A DNA stretch of 64,000 nt, from assembly GCA_016584495.1 (NCBI GenBank), contig WAID01000003.1, positions 3,720,001 to 3,784,000 of the forward strand, written 5' to 3'. This DNA is from Celoporthe dispersa. Lineage: Eukaryota; Ascomycota; Sordariomycetes; Diaporthales; Cryphonectriaceae. The position numbers were made by a program, and so were the translations under genes. Positions 36,438 through 49,658 of the stretch are shown one piece after another (the first letter of the stretch is position 1; each line of letters starts with the position of its first letter). The notes beneath the pieces were generated by a model. That model was not told the DNA's origin and made no database searches. It saw nothing but the letters and a program-made list of their open reading frames with translations.

Positions 36438-39400
36438 TCATCCTGCGTTGGCCGTGCCCCCTCCTCCCCTTCTGATCACGCCAGACATGTCAAGCGTGAA
36501 GTTTGCATTGGCGCCAGGCCTCGTGATCTCGAAACTCCTGCTCGGGACTAGTCTCCCTCCAGGAGTGCGCGGGTTCGCAATATTAACCGTGCCCGCACGA
36601 CTGACAGTACGAGCAGGACCCCTCTCGTCCGCCGAGTCCGAGTCGGATTCGACCTCTGTGTCCTCCCCATCATCGTCTGATCCGCCGGCGGCGGCATGCG
36701 CGCCCTGCGGTGAGCTGACCTCTCCTCCAGGCCCGTCCGCGCCTGTGGCAAAGTAGTTGCTTCCCGTCTGCTCTTCTTGGTCTTGCTGGGTGGGGCACTC
36801 GTAGAGGAGGAGGCGCTCAAAGTAACCCGCCATGCCGTCGACGCTTGGCGTCCCGACCACAATGTCGTAGTTGGGCGGGGGTGTAGGCATCGGTGGCGGG
36901 GGGTTGTCGGCATTGAAGGGCGGTGGGTCGAACGATGGGTATCGGATGAGGTGGATCGGGCGGGAAGAGGCGTCTTGGTCGCGTACTCGTTGCAGGGGGT
37001 TCGCCGAGGTAGGCGGCGTCGAGTTCAGGCCGCCTGGGCCGCCAGCAGGTGTCATGGTAGGGGAGGCGGAGGCGGAATTGCCGTTGATGCCCTGCGATGC
37101 CGTGTGCAGGTGCGCCGCGCGAGGTGGGGCGGGGAGCGCGACGCTGTCGAGCTGAGTGGCGCTGGTGTTCTCTGGCGTGCTCCCGCCGTTGCCGCCGCCG
37201 CCGCCTGTGCTGAGGACCTGCGCATCGGGACACCCACAGGACGTCTGCCGGTGGAAATCACCCAAGGCCTCTGGGCCGTCGTACTGAGGCAGGGCGGTGT
37301 TGGCCTGCGTGGCGCGGCAGTTGAGCACTGTGAAGGGCGAGTCGATGCTGATCTCGAAATGGCGCCTGCGCTTGCCGGCTGGGTCTTCAGGGTCCAGGCG
37401 CGAGATGCGCATCACAATCTTCATCCAGTGGTACACGTTGACGTTCTTCCAGCTGCAGTCTGGGTGCATCCGCAGCGACTTGTCCTTGGCCATCATCTCG
37501 CACGTCGGCATCTGCACGTTCATCTCCATCTCGGTCGAGCCCCAGTACGTCTCCAGACCGAGGTCCAGGTCGCCGAGCAGGTTCTCCGTGGGGTCTGGCA
37601 GAGGCTGGGCCAGCGCCCCTGTGCGCTGTGCGTCTAGGGTCCTCCTGCGGGCCGCCGACTCGCGGGCCTGGAACCGCTGGTCTGGGGACAGCTCCCCGCC
37701 GCTGAGGATGCGCAGCTCGCTTGACGCGAACTGCTTGTCGATGGGCTTGCCGGCCGTCTTCTCGAGCAGGAGGATCTTTCTCCCCGGGTCTCTCCTGGTC
37801 ACCTTCCTGTCGTTGGTCCAGTACTCGATCGACTCGGTCACGAAGACCTTCAGCTTGTGGACCTGCACCTTGGCGAGGGGCGTGAGTTTGAAGGCGATGG
37901 GGATCTTGGCGCCGATGGGGAAGGACTTCCCAGAGATCATGATGTCGTAGTGGAGCTGGTCCTCCCACTGGCGCGAGATCGAGATGGGCTCCGACGTCTC
38001 CAGTGACATCTGGTCTGGCACGCGCACGATCGACACCTCCTTGCTGCCGTGGAGGTTGGGCTTGAAGGCGCCTGCGCGCTCGACGGTCGTCTCGAGCTCC
38101 CACTTGACGGAGCCGTACTGGAGCTTGATGGTCTCGAGCTGGTGGTGGTCGATGGGGAGCTCGAAGGAGTACTCGTACATGCCGGGATAAAAGACCTTGA
38201 AACCTTTGCCCTGCACCTGGCTTGCTGCTGGCGAGTCGCCCTTGCCAAAACTTCTGGACTCGACCGAGCGGAGCGACAACTTCTTCAGCTCCTTGGCGCT
38301 CAGGTTCGACCGGGGCCGGCCCCCCAGCGAGCTGCCCGAGTCTCCAGGGCTCAGGGACGGCCTGATGAGGTTCGAGCTGGGGTTATTGCTGCCCCTCAGT
38401 GTGTACGAGCACTGGTTGCCAAACTCGGTCTCCCAGCCGTCGTGCATGGCGTGGAAGAATGTCAAGGCCTGGGTCCTCAACGACTCCTCTTCGTACATGT
38501 CGACCTTGAGGGGGGGATTCCTTCTGGCCACTCCGTGCGCGCCTTTCCTAATAGCTTCAACGTGACGGACTTGATCTTGGTGTTTTTTGAGACGTTGAGC
38601 TGCAGCTTCCCCCGGAGGAGGGCAGTCGAGTTGTGGCTCTCCTGTCTCGTGTGGCCATCGTGGTCGAACCCCGTCAGGAAGACATTGGGCTCGGCCAGGA
38701 GGATCGTGCACGAGAGTCCGCTGCCAGAAGCAGTAGGTTTTGGCTGTTGGATCTCTTGCACGGAGGAGCTGACAAGACTCTTATTGGCCGACCTGACGGA
38801 CATGAAGCTGTTCCGCTGTGGGTGGGTCAGATTTGGCCCGCGTAGTGAGATGTCCATCATTGCGACGTCCAAGGGGTTGAGGACGGGAGCCGCTGGTGGT
38901 GACCTCGATGGTATCTGCGGTCTCGATGATGGGCCAGGCCGCGAGGGGGAGGACTGCTGCCGCTGCCTGAGAGCTGGGTTGGGCGCAAGATCCGGCACGC
39001 AAGGCAAAGAAGTCGTGTGCCGCCGATTCGAGAGCTGTGGTGCGGTTGTCGGCCTTTGGAGGGATGACACGGGCGACAAAGAAGCCTGCTCAGCCTCGAG
39101 GCTGTCCTCTGCTCTTGACAGCCTGCTTGTGACGCTCAGCCAGCTGACAGGGCGCACCCGTGCTCGCGGCTGCACTCTTGTCGGCCCCGGTGTCGCGACA
39201 GCGTCAGGGGTTGCTGTAGGCCTCTGCGGCTCGGCCTCGTTGGGCGAGAACGCAGCCTTGAACTTTGTTGAGCAGGGTCCCAACCCTCTTGTCACCACCA
39301 GAGAACGACGAAGCAAAGGACCTCCTCTTGTCTTGTTGTTCCTGAACCCTTCTCCTCCTTTCCTCCTGTTCACGCTGCCTCCTCTGCCTTCCTTCCTCTT

Positions 39401-39716
39401 TCTTCTTGTCTTCCTCTTCCCTCTTCCTTTGTCTCTCCTCCTCTTTCCTCCGCTGCCTGCGCAGGTCTCTGGATGTTGGTCTCGGTCTCAGGTCGTGGGG
39501 CACGTATCCGGACGGATAGGAAACAATATGGATCGAGTGCGGGCGGCGCTGTCGAGGGCCAATGTGCGGCGCTGGCAGGCTTGGGCTGGCGGCTGCAGTG
39601 CGGCGGGGACGCCTGTCGGCGGTCAGAATCCGAGGAGGGGTGTAGTAAACCGTGCCTCTCGCCGAGTAGTAGTAAGGGTATTGATCAGGCGGACGGGCAT
39701 CCGTGCCTGTGTTCAT
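36438..39716 (-). CDS. Alpha-arrestin (arrestin-related trafficking adaptor)
   Basis: Adaptor that links plasma-membrane permeases to a Nedd4-type ubiquitin ligase for endocytosis (established for the family). Single exon from ATG 39716, 1092 aa after repair. Residues about 80-145 form a highly charged Arg/Glu/Lys helix that is unusual for the family. The arrestin N-domain starts about residue 335 (SCTILLAEPNVFLTGF, LLRGKLQLNV, FHAMHDGWETEFG, MYEYSFELPI). The C-domain follows (KVQVHKLKVFVTESIEYW, HFEISIDSPFTVLNCR). A PPxY motif (PPPNYDIV) at about residue 948 is the expected ligase-binding site. The tail is Asp/Glu/Ser-rich. Two frame breaks: an extra A (plus-strand TTT 39264-39266) and a missing C in the 7-base run at 38510-38516. 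The long antisense frame over 38049-39941 is a shadow. Confidence 0.85.
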
Positions 39717-42700
39717 GTTCACGATGACGTTAGGACTTCCAGTATTTCACGTTTTAGGAGTAAAGGGAAAAGAGAGAGAGAGAGGGGAGACAACAAAACA
39801 AGGCAGCAAGACAAGCACAGAGAGAAGAAAAGAAAGAGTGGGCATGAGGAACAAGTGGTGACCGACTGGAACTGGAGACAGGTGGGTTGTCCAGGTATGA
39901 ATTATGTGCTATCTCCATACCTCCCCGGATCGACATTATGACGACTCATGAGTTTGGATCTGAATGGACCAGAAGTGCAGGGAAAATGGTGCGGTGAGTC
40001 AATGCGGTCAGTCAGGGGCCTGTCGAAGCCCCGGACCTCGCATGCACTCAATCCAATAACGGTGGTGATTATGGTACAGCACAAGCACACGAGAGCACCA
40101 GGGCGTATGCTTGTGTTGGGAATAAGAGGTGGTCGCCCTCTTCTCCCGTCGTTACTGAGCGGTACCTGAGCAGCCCCTGTGCACCGGGATGGTGTGTTGG
40201 GTAGACGACGGGTGTGAGGCCGAGAACTCTCTCAACACAAGATCAGGGACAGAGGGAAAAGCGAGGGGAGCTGGCAGATGCGGAAGTGTGCCGAGCAGAA
40301 ATGCATCAGGGGGGAAAACGAAGCACGTCTGTGATAATGAACACCAAGGGAGGTGCGCGTCAGGGCGCATGAAGAGGGAGTGAGGAAGGGGGGAGGTAGG
40401 AAACGGAAAGCAATGGGAGGGAAGGGGAGGAAAAGAAAAAGAAAAAGAATTGAAAAAGGAAGGGGGAAAGGTAGACTCACATTATTTTTTTTTCGAGACT
40501 GGTTCACAAAGCCATAGCTGGGTGGGCTGGCCGCGGTTTGTCGTACCTCCTCTGCCGTCTGTCAGGAATCAGATGCAAGATGCAAGGCAGAGAATGGTAT
40601 GTCGCAGATGGTGGACTGAGCACATGTACAACGTCGAGGAGGGGGGGTAATATGGCACGGGGACCCACAATTAATGGGACACAGCAGGGCGGCCGGGAGG
40701 TGATGCACTGATGCGTGATGCGAGGCGGCAGCAGCAGGAAGTCCCAAGACCCGAGGAGGGGACCCGATCGAGCACTACTACCACCTGATGACTATGGTAC
40801 ACAACGAGATCGTGCCGGCGAGGTACGCAGGTACACGACAGCGGCAAGGTGACCTTGGTAAATGCGAGTCTCAGGCAGATGACAAGAGCCCGAGGTTTTT
40901 ATTGTGGTTGGCGGGGACAGGGAGCCGGGGACGAGGAGGGAAGAGAGGGAGAGAGGAGGGCGTTTCGTGGGACTGGTGCCGGGTAGGTCGATCCAGAAAG
41001 CGCCCAGGAGGGTCAATACTACCTCGGGCGTTCCGTTTGTGGGAGAAGAGGAGGATGAATACAGCCGTGGCTTGGTCCGCCTGGGGGGGGGGGTTTCTTT
41101 TCGCAAAAAATTAAAAAAAAATCAATGTTTATGCTCATGCGTCGAATCTGGGCTCACGAACCACCAACCATCCCAGCCAGCCAGCAGGGCCAAGACTGTT
41201 TATCTTGTCCGTGGTGCACAAATTGACGAAAGTATGTACGCATATATGTATGATGAAATGCAATTGGAAGAGAAAAAAAAAGAAAGAAAAAGCACTGAGA
41301 CGCAGTGCAAACTGGGCACTTGAGAGCAGTAGTGTCTATCCTTGCAGGCGTGGACGACGTCAGGGGCTGGTTCCGGGAACATCGGTAGTGACTGGTCAGT
41401 ACTGTGCTGGTAGCAAGGTCGAGTACCCATGCTAACGCATCGTACGGTGCGAACGGCGGCCCCCTCCCCCCCCCAGCCGGAAACACGATATAACTCTTGT
41501 GCAAGGCAGAGTCCGAGGAGGAGGTCAGGTCAGGTACCGGAGATCCCAGGTCTACAGACTAGTACACACACATACATAGTACACGGGCGCCTCGGTACCC
41601 CCTCACCACATGTAAAGAAGGGTGGAGGGGGGAGGGACAGAGAGAGAGAAAGGGAGAAGAAAAAAGGTTTCTGTATGGCACATAACAACCAATGGCAACA
41701 GCGGTACCAGTTTCGGGTCAAGTGCTGTGGGGCGTGCCGCGGAGATCTTCACTATGATGCGTTCAAGGCTGTCAGGACGTTCCCCAGGAGCCGAAGTACC
41801 CGGAATGACCCCTGTTCTTGTTGTTCGTCCCTCCCTCTTTGGCCTGGCCTGGCCCTGCTTTGGGAAGACGATGAGACTGCGATGCCGGGACGACTCCGAG
41901 ATCAGATGGGTCGCGGTACCTACAGCAGATCATTACTCCCTGACTGGACTGGTCGTTGTACATGGTAGAAATTTTTTTTTCTTCTCCCCCCTCTCCGTTT
42001 CCTTTCCTCCTGTGGGTAGAGTTTTCACACCCATGATGATGAGGATAGCAAAGCCTGTCATCGATTACGCTACAGTGGTACGTACCGGTACGTACCAGAG
42101 CAGCCGTCCTTTCCTTCCAAGGGAGAAGGGAGGGCGGCTTTTTGGGGGGGGGGTGTGGAGGGATTTAGCCCCAAACCAGCAGCTTCTTGAAGACTAGGAG
42201 AATGTCTTACTCTACAAGCTATGTACGCTGGTACGGTACATGCTCAAATACTCCGGGGTAACAGTTTGCAGTGGTAAGTAAGACCAGCCCAGGCTGCCAG
42301 GGAAACCTGATTGCCTTTTTTCTTTCTTTTTTCCCCCATCCTCCTGCCGCGTCCCGTTCCTCAGATCTTACCATAGCACTAGGATAAGCTTGGCTTGCTT
42401 GGGCTGGCAGGCAGGCAGGGTTTGGGCAGTACGCTCTCAGCTCTGTACGCCTGTACGCTGCGCTATGCCAGGAGGTGCCCCAGATGCCAAACGGCGAAGC
42501 TCGACACCCTTTTTAGCCATACGTCACGAGTGCCTTTTTCTTGGCACAGGCGGGAAGGGACGCATCTGCAGGTGAATGGGCCAGACGGGCCTGACGGGCC
42601 AGACGGGTCGTGACCCATCCACCCATCCATCCGCTCCTCCTCGTCCTCCTCCTTTTCTAGTGCAAGTGATTTCTCCCCCTGGTCTGCCTTATGCTGCGGC

Positions 42701-45287
42701 CCTGGAAGCCTGCTGCTGCTCGCGATCGAGATGACCCGGACGTGTGATGGCTTGAGGCCTTGGACCTTGGTACGGCAGCAATGCGCGGGCCCACTCACCC
42801 ACCCACTACAGAATCAATCCTTGTCCTTTTTTTTCTTTCTCTTCTTTTCTTTCTGAGACCTGCATGAAAGCTTGATTGTGATCTGATGGGACCATCAGAC
42901 CTTTGTGCATGCCCGGGCCCTCACGAGGAATGATCATCTTTTCTCACACTGCCCTTTTTTTTTTCTTTTTTTTTTCCCCTTCTCCTTTCTCGATGGGTCG
43001 GATCGGGACTCTACATTCTCTCTACTTAATGATCACCCCCCCCCCGGATGTTGAATGCTGGAATAACCTCAGATTACTGCGATAGGCTTGGCACTGCACA
43101 TGAATCGGTAGCCCTCTGCAGCTGATTTCACGATCTATCGCTAGGCAGGGAAAAAAGCAAGGAAACAGATGGCTCGAGGTGTTCTCAGCCACACTGCAGC
43201 TTGTTCATGCAGTCACGCCCTTCCTGCATACGGTCTGGGCATCATCGAGAGACCCATCATCCTCACAGACGACGGGTCTTCAACGCTAGAGACAGCGGAA
43301 GACAGATCAGCCGTTGACCCTACTATAGTGGTACTATGATGGTGCACGCTTCTGGACACTCGAGGTCTGGCCTCGAGGTCCGTTTTCGTTCGCTCGCTAC
43401 ACCTTATCAGAATTCCAGGCGGGAGGAGCCAGGATGACTACAGGCTGGGCTGCCCCGCGTTTCCATTGCCGGACCACCTGCAGTAGTAGCAAATACCATA
43501 CGATTAGATTAGTATGGGCCTCACCGCCGCCTCTTGCCAGTCTGCTGTTCGCCCGTGATTGTAGCTCCACGCGGCCGGGTTAAACAAGGTTCGGCGCCAG
43601 CCGCGCCACCGATGTCATAGCCAGGGCCGACAAAGGTTGTTTCCGCGGGTCCAGGTCGCCTCTGCGAATAAATGGAGAAACATCAGTGTCGCCCGCCCTT
43701 TCGATTCCTGTCTCCCTGTGCCTGATTCAACCAACGGTCGCCTGCCTTGGAACCCAATTCGTGACCCTATGCTGTTTTCGCTGCTCTGATCACTGGCACG
43801 ACACTAAGCTCGCGCAACCTCGATGGGTTGGGAATACCCCAGACGCTGGGCTGGGAGACCATCTCGAAGATTTATACTGTGTATGCTGATCTCAACGTAT
43901 GCGCATTCAACAGGTTCCACTCCCGACCCATATGTCGAGGGAAAGAAAGAAAGAAAGAAAAAAAAAAGCGTCATCCGTCATGGAGGGTCCTTCAACGACA
44001 ATCTCCGGCATCCAATCTGTGCGCGACCGCAGTAGGACAAGGTCTCCCTCGGGCAGACCAGCGCCACAGAGCTACGTATATGCATACACAGGTGATGGCA
44101 TCGCGCCTCGTCCAGTCGTCTCAGTGTGCCCTGGAGCTTCCCTCGTCATGCAATCCAGACGGGCGGCACACGGGCAGCCTAACTCGACTGGCAGCAACTG
44201 GCGGTATAATATCGCCCTTGCCCTGCCTCGCGTTGACCGCTCGCGGCTCGCTCGCGGCTATGATTTCCACGAAAACGATGGGTACCAATACCGCCGTCTA
44301 GGGGTCTTCTGGTTCACCTGATTCCTGAAGAGATCAGGCACACGTGCATGGTATGATTCGAAAAGGTGGGTCGCTGGCAACAATTTGTCCTTTTGGTCCC
44401 TCTCTGCCCTTGACCCATGATATCCCAGCAGCTAGCTACTTAGCACTGCTGCATCTGCTGTACTCACTGTATTATGTTTGTACTTGAGAAGATATGGAGA
44501 ACAGCTCGGGCGGTAGGGCACCCTGGACCGTACATGGTGCGCTGGCAATATGATCATCTCATGCAATAAGGGCCACAAAGTAATTGTTCAGCAGCCTTAC
44601 AATTCGCGGCCCAATCGTCCCCTAAGCTGCCCCTGCCCTGGTGTGGTCAGCCCCACGAAAGTTACATGGCGGTGGCCCCGGACTTTTTGTTATGGTAGTC
44701 AGACTGCTGGCGTCTGCATACCAATAATTTGGCCGCCTGCATAATGCATTAATTCATGCAAGAGAAGCCCAATATCTGACCCAGCTAATACGCTGGGGTG
44801 TGTAGCTCCATCGCGAAAGCAGTCGCATTACGACAAATCTATCAGGGGTACTAGGATCCCTTTTTTCTTTCTTCTTTTCTTTCTTTCTTTTCTAACCTAG
44901 GGGGCTCAATATGGACGATGCTGGAGGTGGTCAGCCCAGGTAAAACACGACAGGACGATTACGCGCGATCTGCGAAACAACCGGGTAAACTCCCAGTACT
45001 CCCAAGATCCGGCCTGGGCTCTTTGTCACTTGCTCCCGAGCGACTAGGATGTGTAGTGCTGAGGTGATATATACTCATAGCCTCCAAGTAAGTCGTGAGT
45101 ACTGCAGGTAAACTAGAGGAAGAGGGGGTGGGGCCAGCATGAATGGAGTGGACATTGAAGGGGAAAACAAGTATGTTGAGAACGCAGGACCAGACACAGA
45201 CTAACGGGTATTTATATTAAATAGATTTATAGAAGATAGTATAGAAAGATTTGTAGATCATTATATTTGTATCTTGTCCAACATTAA
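39717..45287. other. Intergenic, 5.6 kb
   Basis: No supportable gene. Many overlapping short frames on both strands, none with a recognisable motif. Simple sequence: A/G-rich DNA around 40380-40480, T-rich tracts near 42830-42980, a GAAA tract near 43945-43970 and a T/C tract near 44860-44895. The GACGGGCC words near 42575-42605 form a short tandem. The half next to 39717 should contain the arrestin promoter, and the half next to 45287 the 3' end of the transporter-like gene. Confidence 0.5.
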
Positions 45288-48200
45288 TCATTCTTGCTTG
45301 CCCTTCCCCTGGACACTATTTCCACCCGCATTCCGAACCTTGCCACGCTGAGCCTCTGCTATCGTAGCCCTCGACGTCCACGTGCCCAACCTCAGTGCAC
45401 TTTCCGAGGATGACTGGCTGTTGTTCTTATGCTCGACACGGAAGCTAAAGTCGACCGTGCCGACCAGCTCCTTGATCGTCCGCAACAAGCCGTGAAGCTC
45501 CGACAGAACGAGGGTTGAGGCCACCTGGAGCACGGCGAACTCCGTATAGCCTTTCTGCTCCATGTTGCGCGCGTCCAGCAGGTTCCACGCTTCAGGCTCA
45601 TAGGCTTCATCTGACTCCTGGTTCCTGTGGTCTCCTTCGTTGTTGCTGGCCATGCCGCGAGTCTCAGAACGTTGGAGGCCAGGCGGTAGGGCGGAGGATG
45701 GCGAGGCAGCCACGTTGTGTGGTCCTGTCTCGTCGGGTTCAGCAGGAGTAAAGCTCAGGAGGTGGCGTGTCAACTCGTAGGGCTTAGGCAGGGCCACGAG
45801 CGGGGGAAGAGATTGGCCGGACATCAGGGCGTTGGAGAGGAGCGTGAGTGTTGACATCATCTGAATGTGTACCGGGGTGACATCGTCGAGGACCTTGCCC
45901 AGAACACGCCTCCAGGCTCTATCCGATTCTTCTTCATCGGATTCCTTCGGGGTATAGGTTAGGATGTAGGACATGAGTGTGAAGTAGTTCATCATTCTGG
46001 CGATTAAGAAACGTCAGCGCGCTCTGAGGTCCTGGGATGAAAAGAGAAGGCAAGACAGTGAAGACTGAGGAAGCAGCCACCTGTCTGCAACTTACCGTGT
46101 ACACCGGTGGACCAAATCCTGATACTGCTCAGCAGGAAACTTCCCTCCCAGACCTGGTTCGAATTTCTGAAAGTCTGTGTGTGCCTGAATCGACGGAATG
46201 AGTAGTAGCAACTTTCCAAACAGCTTCCGCCTGACCTTGGAGAGGCTGTGAGCGGCCGAGCCTGGGATATCTGTGGAGCCGAGGTCTTCCGTCAAAGCCG
46301 ATCTCATTGTCGTGTAGATCACGCTGGAGTAGTTGGCGAGCAGGTAGAGAGTTGCGCTCAAGTCCTTTCGAAGCCATGTTCTGTCCGTCAGAGGTCGAGG
46401 AAAGATCGTCCAGAAAAAGGCTACTAAGGCGCCTCCTGCGACAGTTGCAAGGCGATACGGCGCAAGCTCGTACAATCTAAGTCCAGGTTGAGGGGTCAGT
46501 CCATTTGTTCTAGTTACCAAGGTTTGTTCTTGGACGTTGAGGCAGACTGGGATCGGGACGTACGGATAATATCCCTGCCCGCTAGCTGTTGATGCGGCGA
46601 TGCCCAGCGCCTGGGTTTGCAATTCATAACCGATTATAAGGTACTAGACATAACAGCTGGTTAGTTCAAATGAGGTTTGCAACTAGAGCTTAGAGATGCC
46701 AACTGACCTGGGTGACGATGCAGATCATTACCATGGGAATAAATCGGGGGTATTTGAAGAAGAAATAATACTCTACAAACGTGAAGAGCCAAAGGAAAAC
46801 AAGAACACCGGGGAGTCTAGTATCGACAATATACCAGATGATGTAACAGTTGATCATAGCAAGTGCCGTGCCCCCAATTCTGCAAAAGAAGCCGAATATC
46901 GACTGGCCAGAAGCTGTGCCACAAGTGGATCAGTCGTCAGTTTGCTGCTGGTCCGTTTGGAGAAGACCGACAAGCTTACTCTGTGTCATGCCTATTGCGA
47001 TAATGATCAAGGCCCAGACGACCCTCTGCTCGATGAAAAAGACCTGAGAGCTCTCTAAAAATGCGGCAATACCGACTGTCTGTGGAAATATTAGATCAGC
47101 CAGGACACACGTGTCTTTTCAAGGTCGATAAAAGAAAAGACTCGCCAGGGTTCGATGCTCGGGTGACCCTGTGTTGGGTCTCGGAGACTCCCAACCTGGA
47201 GGCAAGGTTGCTGTAGAGACGCCATAGAAAGGGGATATTATCATCTGAACTCACCATAGTTGCAATGGCAACCCTGAGGCCAAACATTGACTCTGCAGAG
47301 CCGAAGAAGTTGGAAAAACTTCTCAAGGCATTGCCAATTCTCTCCAAGGCGTTCGCGGGAGGTAGATGCTCGGCATCCCTCTTGTGCAGCCACGCTTCTC
47401 CGACAAAAACCACACTGCCGCCTCGTTCCAGGATGTCGGGCGAGTCCTCACCTGTGGAGTCGTCTTCCTGGAAAATGCTGCGAACCCACTTCCTCAAACG
47501 GTGCAGGCTCGGGGTGATGAGGTGCTTCTTAGTGATCGACCCGTCGCGGTGTTTCTCCTCGGCGAACGAAACAAAATCCATGACAGCCTCGCCGGTCGCT
47601 TGCATCTGTTTGACAGTGGTCAGCTGATAGGTCCCAGATGCGATGAGGTAGGGGATGGCTACAACTCACCAACTTCTCGAGATAGAGAACCACGAAGAGT
47701 TGGATCTGGTCATTCTGGCGCCTCTCGAGCTGCTGCGTGCTGTCCGTGTGCCAGCTCTCCAGCTTGCCATCTCTCAACAGGCCCTTGTCCTTGGCCCAGA
47801 CCTTGAGGATCTCGCCTCGACGAGAGTTGAAGAGATCCATTTTCTCTGCAGAACCTTGGCATATCCAACCTCCCCTGGGTGAAGGTCGGCGCCCGACTCC
47901 TCCACATCCGGCTCGGCGCCAGCGTCAGCGCGTGATTTCTTTTACCAGACGCCTTCTTCTGCTCTTTTGGCTGGGGCGAAAACTTCATCAGGATGGCGGC
48001 ATGGTCGATTCCCGCTAGTAAAGCCTCCGACAAGATCTCGAAGGGCTCATGAAGCTGCTGCATGATGTCGTTCCAGATCTTTTGGGAGTCTTCCTTGTCC
48101 ACAGCCTCACGGACGAAGCCGCCTATGTATTGTGCCTCATCACCTACTCCCTCGCCGCCATCCCAACCTCGTTCCCTTCCGACTTTCTGGGAGGGATTGT

Positions 48201-49658
48201 TAGTGAGCATACTTAGCCATGAGGGGGGCTTGCTTGTATCATCATAAGAAGGGGAGGGGAGGGTGAAGGGTGTGGATCTGGAGGAGGCTCACTTGGAAGA
48301 TGTCCATAATGATGCCGATCCCCGTCATTGGGATCATGAACCCACGCATGAGGTCGTAAAGGTGCCCGAAGTCCTTTGGAGTCAGATACCCAATAGCGAC
48401 ATCCCGCTTGGCAAACTTGAGATCGGCGTAGATCTTGCCCATCAACTCCCTTGAGGCGGTCAGGACCCCCCTGAGGGCTATCGCCGTCTTCTGCTCTTCT
48501 GTCAGCGGCGGCCCTGTGTTCTTTTTACCAGCTTTCTTCTTCTCATCCGACGGCTGACCGGTCGAGGTCTCGGTAACCTCAATCGTAAACATGTCAGCCT
48601 TTTCAAGGCCTTGAAGGTACTCCTTTTCTAGGGTGATCGCCTTCTTGAAGAGCCCTAGCACGCCGCCCATCTGCTTGACGACTATCTGCCTCGTGGAGAT
48701 GGGAAAGATGAACAGGGAGCAGCCCGTCCCGACCGCAAGCCCTAATTACATTGAACACCCTCCAGTCAGCATTTACACCGTTGACGAATACAAGAGCTCT
48801 CGGTAGGGTCTTCAGGGCTCTGTAGTTTACCTATGAGCATGGCGATGAGAAGCTCTCTGACAAAAGACTCAGCGGTCTTCACCGCGGGGAACTCGGGCCC
48901 AAAGGTGCTCGAGATGTTGATGAAGATGCTGTAGATGATGACTGGCAGGTTGAAGGCGGGGAATTTGGCCCTAAAGACATTGACAGCCCAGATGTTGAAG
49001 AAGAGCCAGACGGCACAGACGGCGCTCTGGCTTGAGTTGTAGGGGGCGCGACCATGCGTCTCGATGTACTGCTCCATCTCGAGCAGGTTGGACGTGTGGA
49101 GTCGTGCCTGGACCGAGGACCAAGTCACCAGCATTGCCATGCCGGCTCCGGCTGACATGGACAGCAAGTTCAGCACCATGTTCTGTAAGAATTTCCCACG
49201 GGGAAGTGGAGCAACGGACAAGACCGATATCACGGCAGAAAGGTAACCCTAGTTTTCCCTCCGTCAGTCGTCCAGATGAGGAGTTGGTGGAGAGTCTCTG
49301 GCAAGGAGTCGGGACATACCAGGGTAGTAAGAAGCTGCCTGACCGCAGCGGCCTGGTAGATTGCGATACATATGACAGGTGCCACAGAGCCCTTGAACAT
49401 GCTCATCAGGAGGACTGGGTTGAGGCCTAACTTTTGCCCTGCCCTCCCGAAGAAAGAAGGCCCCGCAGAGGGCTCCCCATCGCCCTGGCCGCCCTCCTCA
49501 TCGTTCTCTGCCCTGTCCTCCAGCACGAAGGTCGCCGCGGGAGTGGCCAGGCCCGGCGCATCCGACGAAGACGACGAGGCGTCTGTGTCATCTTGAGAGC
49601 TGCTGTATCTGCTCTGGGCATCCCTAGCGGCTGGGGCTGGGGCCGGATGGGACGCCAT
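45288..49658 (-). CDS. Multi-pass membrane protein of the ArAE_2 / FUSC-like (DUF2421-DUF2422) fungal family
   Basis: Predicted membrane transporter-like protein, often labelled brefeldin A sensitivity-related or putative ER transporter. I resolve ten exons: 49658-49320, 49248-48831, 48741-48293, 48186-47670, 47605-47255, 47079-46980, 46913-46708, 46643-46564, 46476-46096 and 45996-45288. Introns are 64-175 nt with standard donors (GTATGT, GTGAGC, GTGAGT, GTAAGC, GTAAGT). The N-terminal half has a cluster of hydrophobic segments (VAPVICIAIYQAAAV, LLSMSAGAGMAMLVTW, AVWLFFNIWAVNVF). The second half has the FUSC-like block: FFIEQRVVWALIIIAIGM, FGFFCRIGGTALAMINCYI, then YLIIGYELQ and ELAPYRLATVAGG, followed by a helical cytosolic domain. 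Two missing A residues (47936-47938 and 47840-47843) break exon 4. Repair gives 1183 aa, an exact multiple of three, which supports the exon model. Substrate unknown. Confidence 0.85.

Noticed and set aside
38049..39941. 630-codon open frame on the plus strand
   Set aside because: Lies antisense to the arrestin gene, whose domains are clear. GC-rich codon use commonly opens antisense frames.
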